The notes under the pieces: generated by a model
The model's database searches: none
Seen by the model: the letters and a program-made list of their open reading frames with translations, nothing else
Told to the model about the DNA's origin: nothing
In this document: positions 15,101-27,100 of the stretch, one piece after another
Layout: each line of letters starts with the position of its first letter
How positions within the stretch are numbered: the first letter of the stretch is position 1
Assembly (NCBI GenBank): GCA_029964075.1
Contig: CM057149.1
Coordinates: 17,436,197 to 17,500,196 of the forward strand
Direction of reading: 5' to 3'
From: Patiria pectinifera
Taxonomy: Eukaryota; Echinodermata; Asteroidea; Valvatida; Asterinidae
Length of the DNA stretch: 64,000 bases
Translations under genes and position numbers: made by a program

Positions 15101-18100
15101 ATCATTTGCAGCTATCCGAAAAGTAACTGGCGTAATTATTGTTAAAAAACTTATTTGGTTGAAAGATAGTAAGGGGACTAAACTCCCTGTGAAATTATTC
15201 TTTCTGGCAAGCTGTCATTTTGAAGTAATCAACGAAAGAAGGCCTTTCCAACGGTGCTTCTTAAGACGCACCGTAGGAAATTTAAATTAGTAGTTTGTTT
15301 TGTTATTCAGCCAAGCGCGCGCAAGCATTGGCACGACGCACATGCACGCGCGGTTGCTAAAAATCGTCAGATCAGTGCGCGACATCGCGTGGCTGCATTC
15401 GGCTCAGTGAGAACGTGTCTCGGACGCTGAATTCAGGCCCAATTCAAAACATGATTCAGCCAATTTTGATTTGAAATTGAGATACTAGAATGCTGTTTTT
15501 CTCGGAATATACAGCTGAAGCTGTGCTGAAACTTCATCAGGTTAGTTGTTCAGCACCCTTCTTCAGATTTTGAGTGTATGTTTGTTGCTTCAAATGAACA
15601 AAATGCACAAATTACAAATGATGGACTATACCTTTAAGCACCCCCTCAACATTAAGAACGGGAGAGTTGGGGAGACCACAAAGACAATATGAATGTGTGC
15701 TCATTCAGAATAAAATAGGTCGTGCATAATTCGCACCATAAAGGTACCTTTCCATATGCAGGTTTTGTGGGTCCGTTATGCACCTGTTGCGTGTGCGCTG
15801 CGTTCACGCATTTCATTTTTACGGACACAAAAATCATCTTCATGTATACTGTATGTCTCAGATGTTTTTCCAATCTGGCTTTCCGCAGGAGAGCACACGG
15901 CTGAAGCGGGCAACCTGGCAGACGGCGACAACGACATCATCATCTACATCGACGTGCAGATGTCGGACAGTGACCACAACGTGAACGGTTCCTACCACGC
16001 CTTAGAGAGTGGGGTCAGCCTGAGCCAGGGGGCGGTGGTCTGGGTGGCTTACTTCAAACTGGCCGTGATGAGAGACGGAACAGAGAAGCCGTCTCTCAAT
16101 GTTTCACTCAACCACAACGGATCGACGTCAACGTATTCTGTTGGGTTGGTGATTGGTGTCCTTTAATAAAGCCAGTTCAGTATCTCAACTGTGTATGCAC
16201 ACAATGATATGGCCAGTCATGGGTCATTTGGGATAATCCCTCCCATTTTAAAAAGTGGGGGGGGGGAAGGACTTGTCCCCCCAAGCCTGTTGGAACAGGG
16301 GGTGCTGTGGGTGCTCCAGCACCCCCAACTTTTCGGATTGGGGTGCTGGAATATGCTTCAGCACTCCCCGCTCCCGGACAAAAATGTGTTCCAGCCAGTA
16401 GTGTTCTACGACGATGAAATTGCGCTGCTGCGCTATACATTATACTTGCTCTACAAATATCTTCTTCGTTTTGTTCGTTTCTAGTTTTGCCGCGGCTAAG
16501 TGTCCCCCACTGATTGTCGCACATGACGCACGCGTTCAGAACATGCAGTCTGGCATTGAGTGACACGTGCATTCCCACGTGCGCAGTGGTCGCGAGCCTT
16601 TGGATCAGTCTATTCTGCAGAAAGGTTATTGTACAGACTCCAATTGATATATTTTCAGGGACACGGTCTGGTACCAAGTAGACGTCAGCCACAACACCGA
16701 TTCCTATGCCGAGGCAGTCAATGTCAAAGGTCACGTATTCCTGCCGCCCTACATTCAGTTTGACGGCATGATGCTCAACTACAATCTGAGCAGCAAGCAG
16801 CCGGATGTCATCCCATCAGATGACAACACAGGATTCTACTTCACGGTAAAGAACACGGGAAGAGAATTTGGGTTTATTGTTAGACATCTTTCTTTAATAA
16901 CAACATCCCAGCTGTAGTTTTTCCCAACAGGATGCTGTTGGTATAACTGTTGGCGACCATTGTTAAAGGAAAAATCAACGAAATTACTTGCACATAACTC
17001 CAGGCCTCACGCGAACCCTTTAAAACCTATGAAGCCCTATATTTCAACTTGAAAGCCTATTGTGTTTTTGAAGAAACCTGTAATTCACAAATTAGGAGGC
17101 CTGTAATTCACAAATTAGGATTCACTTATTATCTAGAAACAAATATTCGGCGCATTGATTTGAGTCGACCTTTTGGAAAGATAAAGTGTCATAGCCTAGC
17201 GGTTAAGAGCACCGGACTTATGTTCTGGTGTTTCAGAGGCAACAGTGACGTGGGTTCGCGCCCGCCGGCGGACACTTGTGCCCTTAAGCAAAACACTTAA
17301 CCATTCTTGCTTCGTCCTTCAGATGGGATGTAAAGCCGTAGGTCCCGTGTGTTGTGTAATGCACGTTAAAGAACCCAGTAACACTTGTCGCTAAGAGAAG
17401 GGGTTCGCCCCAGTGTCCTGGCAGTGGCCGTAGCACCTTGTAAACCCTTATAAGGTGCTACATAATGGGTCTCATATTTCTCATGTACTTCATTCATCTA
17501 ATAATAGACATAACTCCCAGTGCCTTGAGTACCTATACTCCGTTGCGATAATGCCTGAATAGGTTTCTGCAACGTAACCACACAGATACAGATACAGACA
17601 GACTAATGTTGCCTTACTCCAAATGTAGAGACAAAAACTTTCTTTCCTTTCTGCCACCAGGTACCCAGGATGTTCTTCACGGACCGCGTTGCATTGACCA
17701 TCGAGACCACCATTCAACCAAACTACCGCTACAAGCTGACCAAGAACTGGAAGGGAACCACGCCCATCGAGGTAAACATGACAGTTTAACAGGTTGACTT
17801 GGTGGTTCCAATACTGTCTGGTCTAAGACAGTGATTTTTATTGTGGTAATGGTAGGGGGTTATTGCGCTTGCGTTAAGCGTTGCGTACGGACGATCAGAA
17901 CGGACACGCAATGTATATGCACAAATGAAAAGGGACATGCGCTACCATATAAAGTCAATGTTTTGTGTCCGTAAAAATGAGTATAAATTTGAGTCTTGGT
18001 TTTAAGACAGTGATTTTTATTGCGGTAATGGTAGGGGGTTATTGCGCTTGCGTCAAGCGTTGCGTACGGATGATCAGAACGGACACGCAATGTATACGTA

Positions 18101-21100
18101 CAAATGAAAAGGGACATGCGCTACCATATAAAGTCAATGCTTTGTGTCCGTAGAAATGAGTATAAATTTGAGTCTTCATCCTTTTCAATTCTGTTGGTAT
18201 TTCCCTGACGCCCAGTTCTCAATGAAATATCCTTTCTCCAAGCGAGGTATGGGAGTTACGTGGCGCAACTTGGGATTTCAAGAAATATCCATTTTGCTTC
18301 ATACATGGGCATTTCACTGTTCCGAAAAAGACTTCAGAAAAGGATTCTTTAAAATCTAAATTGCAGGTGTTATTTTTGTTTTTATTCGCTGTTCGTCGTC
18401 TTAAACTGATAACGCAATTATTTTTGAATAAATACTCATTGCATTATTAATATTGATGAAACGGAATTGTGTTAACTTTGGTCAATATTCCTTTATATGA
18501 AATAATCTCTCAAAGGGAGATACATAGGCTTGCTCAATTTTAAGAAAGATAGCAGCAGTGTTTTATTGCACGTTGCTCATGTCTTTCATTACTCTAGGTC
18601 ATATATTACATGACGGTCTATGATCCAAACTACTATGTTGACGGCCAGTACTTCAACGAGCCTATGGACTATACGACTTTTGACTTCACCGTGCCCTACC
18701 CAGATATACCAGGTAAGAAATTCTTGCCGTTAAGTATAGCTTTTCAAATTGGTTTTGTAAATATCCGAGTATGGGCTCCGTGCACTAGTACCCCCTAAAC
18801 AACAAGAAAGGGAGAGTTGGGGGAGACCATCGGAAAAGGCATTCAAACACATCACCCACGACGGGTGACGCTCACATGAAGACACTTTGGCCATGTGCAC
18901 ATTCGGAATACAGTAAGTCGTGCGTACTTCGCGCCATACGTGCGCGAACCAGTACACACACCGGGTGTGTCCTGTCCACGGGCTCCCAAAAGTGATATAA
19001 GAGCGCCCTCCCTTGTTGGTGCACGGAGCCCATAGTGCCGTGGAAGGTTTCTGACGTGAAGGCACTACAAACATGTTATTAAGGGAGGATCGAGTTGCTG
19101 ATTAACGAAATGAGTATGAGTGTTTTAGAGACAAAGTGGGAACGTTGAACATTCAGGATCTTCTTCCCTCACTTCCCCCTCTATGCCAATTGTTTTGTTC
19201 AGTCCTTACTTACAACTATCATTCTGCAATCCAGCAATGAGACTTGAGGGACAACTGTTCCAATTAAAGCACTAAGGATAAGACGGAAAAAAAAAACTTC
19301 ACCATGCAACAGTATTTTGCCAAAATATATCTTGGCAGTTAAATGCTTTATCCAATTTATGCTAGTTCGGTCATCTTTTTTTTTCCTTGAAGTTTGTTTT
19401 TGTGTGAAGAATGTCAAATTGATAAAGATGTGTAACTTTTGCTTTGCCTGGTTTGAACGTTATTCCCAAAGGCCAAACTTTGTTACCTACATGTGACAGC
19501 CCAGCAGCCTTGGGAATGGAGGATGGAAGCATACAAGACTGCCAGATCACTGCTTCATTCGCACCAGACCCAACTAATGCTGCAGGACATCATGCAAGGC
19601 TAAAGGGACCTGGTAGGTTGGGTTGGGTCGGGTCGGGTTGGGTTAGGCTGGGTTAGGTGCTTGGGATGAGATTGGTTGGGTTTGGGTTGGGCTGGGTTGC
19701 GGTTGTGTTGGGTTAGGTGGTTGGGTTGGGCTGGGCTGGGCTGGGTTGGGTTGTGTAAGGCTGGTTGGGTTGAGTCAGGCTGTGCTTTGTTGGGTTGGGT
19801 TGGTTTGGATGCGTTGGGTTGAGTGGGGTTTGTCTGGGTTGGACTTGGTTTGGTTTTGTTGTGTTGGGTAGGGCTGGTTGGGTTGGGTTGGGCTGAGCTG
19901 AGTTGGGTTGGGTAGGGTTGGGTTGGGCTGGGCTGGCTTGGATGGACAAAGACCGAGTTCCGTTTATAAAGCTATGTATCGCGCTGAGTAAATTTTATTT
20001 GCCTTCTGCCCTTAGGTGGTTGGGTTGGGATGGGCTGGGCTGGGTTTGGTTGTGTAAGGCTGGTTGGGTTGAGTCAGGCTGTGCTTGGTTGGGTTGGGTT
20101 GGTTTGGATGCGTTGGGTTGGGTGGGGTTTGTCTGGGTTGGACTTGGTTTGGTTTTGTTGGGTTGGGTAGGGCTGGTTGGGTTGGGTTAGGCTGGGCTGG
20201 GCTGGCTTGGGTTGGGTAGGGTAGGATTGGGATGGGTTGGGTAGGGTTGGGTTGGGTTGGTTTGGATGCGTTGGGTTGGGTGGGTTTGTCTGGGTTGGAC
20301 TTGGTTTGGTTTTGTTGGGTTGGGTTGGGCTGGGCTGAGCTGAGTTGGGTTGGGTAGGGTTGGGTTGGGCTGGGCTGGCTTGGGTTGGGTAGGGTAGGAT
20401 TGGGATGGGTTGGGTAGGGCAGGGTTGGGTTGGGTCGGGTGGTTTGGGCTGGGTTGAGGTTGTGTTGGGTTAGGTGGTTGGGTTGAGATGGGCTGGGCTG
20501 GGTTTGGTTGTGTAAGGCTGGTTGGGTTGAGTCAGGCTGTGCTTGGTTGGGTTGTGTTGGTTTGGATGCGTTGGGTTGGGTGGGGTTTGTCCGGGTTGGA
20601 CTTGGTTTGGTTTTGTTGGGTTGGGTAGGGCTGGTTGGGTTGGGTTGGGTTGGGCTGAGCTGAGTTGGGTTGGGTAGGGTTGGGTTGGGCTGGGCTGGCT
20701 TAGGTTGGGTAGGGCTGGTTGGGATGGGTTGGGTAGGGTTGGGTTGGGTTGGCTGGTTGGGTTGGGTCGGGTGGTTTGGGCTGGGTTGAGGTTGTGTTGG
20801 GTTAGGTGGTTGGGTTGAGATGGGCTGGGCTGGGTTTGGTTGTGTAAGGCTGGTTGGGTTGAGTCAGGCTGTGCTTGGTTGGGTTGGGTGAGGTTTGTCC
20901 GGGTTGGACTTGGTTTGGTTTTGTTGGGTTGGGTAGGGCTGGTCGGGTTGGGCTGGGCTGAGCTGAGTTGGGTTGGGTAGGGTTGGGTTGGGCTGGGCTG
21001 GCTTGGGTTGGGTAGGGTAGGATTGGGATGGGTTGGGTTGGGTTGGGTTGGGTGGGGTGGTTTGGGCTGGGTTGAAGTTGTGTTGGGTTAGGTGGTTGGG

Positions 21101-24100
21101 TTGGGATGGGCTGGGCTGAGTTGGGTTGAGTAAGGCTGGTTGGGTTGAGTCAGGCTGTGCTTGGTTGGGTTGGGTGGGGTTTGTCCGGGTTGGACTTGGT
21201 TTGATTTTGTTGGGTTGGGTAGGGCTGGTTGGGTTGGGCTGGGCTGGGCTGAGTTGGGTTGGGTTGGGTTGGGTTGGGTTGGGTTGGGTAGGGTAGGGTT
21301 GGATCGGGTCGGGGTTGGGGTGGTTTGAGTTGGGTTGGGCTGGTTGGGTTGTGTTTGGTGTGGTTAAGTTGGCTTGGGATATGGGTTGTGTTGAATTGGG
21401 GCTTGAGTTGAGAATAAATGTAGCACTGAATCTATAAACCTCATGTCATGTTTACTTGAGTTCTACAGCTAAAAATGTATTCAGAATTTTGCTACGTTGG
21501 ATGTTAAGAAAAGGAATGAATCTGACTTGAATGCAATTACAGCTTGGAAGACCCAAGCCCGAGCTGGTCCATTCCTCTACGATCGCTGGATAAAGATTGA
21601 CCTGGGAAAGAGGGCGTTTGTCACTGGTATCCAGACCCAAGGAGGAAGCAGTGCGAATGCCGACGGGGACCTGGGAGAATTTGAGATCCTGTACAGCCTG
21701 GATGATACGCTGTATAAGGCCGCAACTCCATCAGATAACAAAGTGGTAATTCTTTTAACTTTGTAAAACTTTCAAATTTGATGAGATCAATAGAAGCTTG
21801 AACTTCAAGAGCTAACCGCGCTAGCAGAGAAGTTCTGTGCTTATCGGTAAGCACAGACTCCTTGGTTATGAGATATACGCATGCACAGAAGCAAAAATTC
21901 CTCACTAAGGCCTGAAATTTTCTGCTATAAGCAGGGATTTTTCGGTAACTGTAAGCAGAGACAGGAAATTGGGCCCCAACTTTCAACATTGACAAAAAAA
22001 ATTCACATTTTAAAATTTGAATCTGAAAAATAAGTTTGTACCTGTAGTGTTTTTTCCACATTTATTTTCCGGATTTTTGTTGGAATCAATTTGTCACACA
22101 GTTTTCATTTCTTCATTTCTTTGGGTTAGGCCAAAAAAAAAAAAGTCTTTGGTTTCTGGTATGGAGCTTGCTCCAAAAGTGGTGCGGCAACGCGGCTTTT
22201 TTTTTTTAAACTTTTTTTTCTTCAAATGTCGGCTGATAACTGCAAATGGTGCCCGACTAAATTTAGTGCAAAACATATGGGAGCCCAGTGAGGCCACATA
22301 AAGCTTTTACTTGATTGTAACCCCATCTAAAAACATGTTAAAATTGTGCAGCAGCAGGATTCCAGTCAAACCAGTGAGTTTGGCGGTTTTGAAACATCAT
22401 CTTGCATTGAACTTTAAAAAAATATTTTGCCGACCTGCATGGCTACGGCGACACGTGCGCAGACCAGAAACCGGAGCCTTTTTTTTGGGGCTATACCTAA
22501 AAATATCAAAACCAGACAAAAAATCCAAAAACTACTGATTTACAAGGGCATAAATGAGGCAATGAAAAAAATTAAAGAAATATAAGAGATTACAAAAAAA
22601 ATATTCCATTAAGTGTGGTCTAATAAAAGAGAGGACCGTATTACTATTAAACACAGAGAGCAAACAAAATGAACACTTGAATTCTTTTTTAGTTTGACCA
22701 CCAAAAAGACGCCCCGGCCGACCACAACACAATAGTGACCCACACTCTACTCATACCGGTAGAGGCTCGCTACGTCATCGTCAACCTGACTGCATACGAC
22801 TACACGTCCCAGGCCAAGTGGTACAATGCACTCCGGCTGGAGATATTTGGATGTGAGATCCCGGGCTCCACAGCGACAGGTAAGAGACTACCGGGCCCGA
22901 TTGCAGCGAGCAGACATGCCAGTTCTCAGGCTGTGGTGGGCTTCGTGCGCCAACAAGAGAGGGCACTGTTTTACCACCTCATAGAGCCCCTCAGACGGGA
23001 CACTCCGTATTAGCGTACTGGTTCCCGAGCATCCGCTCCGTTCACAGGTACCCCCTCACCGGCAAAGAAAGTACAGTTGGGGGTGACCGACCGACACCAT
23101 CTTGCCTGACTGCAATTTTGGCGCGACGCGCAGCCGTATCACTGCGTGTACATAGTACAAATCCCCTGGTGTACGTGCTTCACACACAAGCTAAATGTCC
23201 CGCCCATGGGACGTCGTTGCTAGGTAAAAGGGCGCCCTCTTTTGTTGGCACATTTTCTCTGAATGTGCACAAAGCCATAGCGTCTTTGCGTCAGCGTCAG
23301 GGGTGGGCAGCATTCATTTGAATGTCTCTCCTAAGTTGTATCTCCAACTCCAGAATAGTTTCTCTTTTCCTGCTGCCCAGGAAAAGAGGAACTCTTTTAG
23401 TTCCTCCTGGGTCCAATCCTTAGATTATGGCATAACCGTAAACTGTTACCATATTCCACCCTACAAAGCCTGAAATCCAATTTCAGCTTTAAAAAAACAC
23501 CCCTTTTGTTCGACAGATACCTGTCCCACGTCTGCAACCCCTCTGATCACTCAGCCCTATCAGCGAGGCTTCCTGGCTGACGTATCTACCGACACTCTCT
23601 TTGTGTGCGATACCATCCCTCACGGTAAGAGTGGGGTTCGCAAGGAGATCCAGGCATCAGTCTATGCATTCCTCTGGAAGTAAGTAGTCAACTTGAGGTG
23701 TTTGTAATTCCCAGAAGGCCAGCCTAGTGTCTGCTTTGTACTGACTGACTGACTGACTCCCCGACTGACCTACTTGTGAGTCGGGCAGTGCTGTTGTATT
23801 GGATCATCAAGTAACGCCAATGAATGGGCTAAATCCACAGACATATGAACACATAGACTGCCAGGTCCTATTCGAAACTACACGCGCATTTCGTGATTTC
23901 GCGGCGCCAGACTAAAATCCAAACTATGGGCAAATTCACCTCTCGGTATAGGGATTTGACACACACCCAAACTGTTCCATTAAAACAATTCTATGAAGTT
24001 ATTTTTCGATTGTAAAAAAAATCCCTTGTGTACTTTAGATTTAGGTAGATTAAAAAAAACAATAACGTGCACAACTTTTTTCGAACGGATTGTGAGCAAA

Positions 24101-27100
24101 ACAGCCTTTTTAACTCAAAAATTTATTAAATAAATGTATGTACTGTACTAGGCGCGTATCAGCATTGAACACGTGTCGCATGATTACGCACGCTGTCAAC
24201 AAGCGTTTTACCCATATTTTTCAAATCACGGTTTTAAATGCACGACTGACGGTCTATGCGTTTATATGGCTGTGGCTAGATCCGGCCCATTGTGCAGACC
24301 AGATGCCATGAAAAGACTTCCAGTGAATAGCCGTTCTGAATCGACTGGCTAGAACTTTGTGTGCTCTGGGACCGGCTTTACTACATGAGTTTTCAGATAT
24401 TTCCTTACATACTACAAAAGTGAGGCATTAGTGGGGTGCTGTGGTCCAATGGTTACGGTGTCCGACTCGTGTGCCGTGGTACATGGGTTCGAATCCTGAC
24501 CGTGGGAACATGGTGCTTGTGCTCTTTAGCAAGGCACTTTACCATTATTGCTTCGTCCTTCGGAGGGGACGTAAAGCCGCAGGTCCCGTGTGTTGTGTAA
24601 TGCACGTTAAAGAACCCAGTAACACTTATCGCTAAGAGAAGGGGTTTGCCCCGGTGTTTCTGGCAGTGGCTGCAATATGCGCCGCAGCACCTTGTCAACC
24701 CTTATAAGGTGCTTCATAATGGGTCTCATATTTCTCATAAACTTTATTTACCTTTCTTTAATAATAGACATATCTCCAGCGCCTTGAGTACCTAATAGTT
24801 GGTAGATACGTGCACTATCTAAGACTCCGATATTATTATAATTATTATTATTATTCTTCTGGCAAAATGAGACAAAACAGGGCAGAGGTTGAAATGAGGG
24901 TTTGCATGTATCAGAAAAGAGACTAAAAATTCTCCTTACAGTACTGTATGTTGCGCCTCAATCGGACATTCCGTTGACAAGTTTATTATTGAAAGTCCAT
25001 ATTTATCGACAGGTCAAAAAAGTAAAAGACCTTTAAAGCTATAGTCCATCATTTGCAGCTATCCGAAAAGTAGCTGGCGTAATTATTGTTGAAAAACATA
25101 CTTGGTTGAAAGATAGTTAAGGGGACTAAACTCCCTGTGAAATTATTCTTTCTGGCAAGCTGTCGTTTTGAAGTAATCAAGGAAAGAAGGCCTTTCCAAC
25201 GGTGCTTCTTAAGACGCACCGTAGGAAAATTTAAATTAGTAGTTCGTTTTGTTATTCGGCGAAGCGGGCGCAAGCATTGGCACGACGCACACGCACCCCC
25301 GGTTGCTATAATTCGTCAGATCAGTGCGCGACATCGCGTAGCTGCATTCGGCTCAGCGAGAACGTGTCTCGGACGCTGAATTCAGGCGCAATTCAAAACA
25401 TAATTCAGCAACTTTTGATTTGAAATTGAGATCCTAGAATGCTGTTTTTCTCGGAATATACAGCTCAAGCTGAGCTGAAACTTTATCAGGTTAGTTGTTC
25501 AGTACCCTTCTTTAAATTTTGAGCACTTTTGTTGCTTCAAACGAACAAAATGCACAAATTACAAATGATGGACTATAACTTTAACGGTTTTGAAGTTGAG
25601 AAAATGAAAGTTTTGAGTGTGCATCTTTTTTTACACTTTTCCGTCTCCTTTTGCCAGAACTCACATTTTGTCAATTTTTTTGGGCCACACTATAACCTAC
25701 AATCCTGGCCAATATCTCGCTGGGCCCCCAACCCCCTGGCCCCCATTCAATGTTGTCTCTCATTGCGCGGTGTGTGCTCCAAAAGCTGGAGAGAACAACA
25801 TTGACCGGGGGAGTGGGGGAGTGGGTGACCGTGGCAGGCTCAGGAAGTGTCCCAACCATTTTGGCTGGGATTGTGAGCTTGTTCATAGAAGATAAAGTGT
25901 TTCAAAAGGCATTTCTGATTTTGCACCGAGTTGATCGATCTGTTTTTTTTTTTTTTGGCAGAAAACCGGACATGCATTGCTTCATGATGATATATGCTGA
26001 AAAGCAGTGGACCGGTAAGTTATAAAATGGCTTGGCATGATGTTGATGCTGGAAGATTGGAATCTTGACTCTATCAATGCAAGATGTTATTGTTAGACCA
26101 TGATATCATTGATCAGACTTTATAGTCGCATTAAAGCCCCTGTCACATAGTAGCAAATAGAGCTAACTTATGCCTAGCGTACTGAATTTGTTTCTGGAAA
26201 TTTGGTAAAGTCCAGATACGCTCAAATTCTCAGCCAAAATCTGTTTTGTAGCGAACTCCTGACGTATAAGACGAATGCCCAACGAATGAGGAACGGATGC
26301 TGAGCATATAACGAGTGTCCATGTATAGTAAGGAATGACAACACATGCGCAGCGTCCATCCAACGCATGCTGAACGTACGCAACGAATGGCCAACGTATG
26401 CCTAGCGTGCTGCGGCTGGTCACGAGACGTGTCTCCGCTGACCCATAAAAACGCTCTCCGAGTCCACGTGCGCAGTGGATCTATCCATTGGGTTCAAGAT
26501 GTAACCATTCATTCTATCTTGCCCAGGTCTGGATCCCCGACTGCGCAACATCGTCGGCTTCTTGCCCAGCACTGGCAAGCTGTACGGCATCATGGACAAT
26601 TCCCCTGACTCCTACGCCGCCAGTGACAAACCCTACACCAGCTGGTATCTGATTGAGAAGAGCAACTACGACGTCGCGGCCGCAAGCGATGGCTTCGTTA
26701 GCAGCATCGCGGTCCCGTTCGTGTCCAATTCGGGGTTTAGTTATTCCAATCCTGACAATTATGCCAGCTCGGTGTACGCTATCAGTGACTGGAAAGGTAT
26801 GTTACAATACACAAATAATGATTGTTTGAGTGCAATGGTAAGAATAATGTCATGGGGTGACAGATTCGCCAAGTGGAATGGAACATTCCATCTGTCACCA
26901 AATTAAATTAATGAATGGGAGGTTTGCGGTAACACCATGTGAATGATATCTCTTTGTGAGTTGTGTGGTTCTGAGAAGAATCAGTTGGCTTGAGATTTGA
27001 CCTATTTTTTTTTTACATTTCTTCTGTGTCCTGACTAGGCCTATCCAGTCAAGGGCAATAAATGGGTTCCGTGACAAACAGAAAGGATTAGAATTTACAT

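Noticed and set aside
16177..16734. 185-codon minus-strand ORF
   Set aside because: Overlaps gene 1 exon m on the opposite strand and G/C-rich repeat sequence; no domain and no splice context.
17185..17260. tRNA-Leu-like gene
   Set aside because: Repeated with the same downstream body at 10855, 24435 and 38260; a SINE head, not a tRNA gene.
19713..20190. ORFs rich in Asn-Pro-Thr-Gln or Gly-Trp-Val
   Set aside because: Translation of the G-rich minisatellite.
21470..21542. Use of the acceptor at 21469 for the discoidin middle exon
   Set aside because: It enters a TAA in the required frame, and the alternative AG in attcag gives the wrong phase; gcaattacag at 21542 fits both frame and domain.
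22094..22301. ORFs across poly-A and poly-T stretches
   Set aside because: They fall in the inverted-end element 22126-22500.
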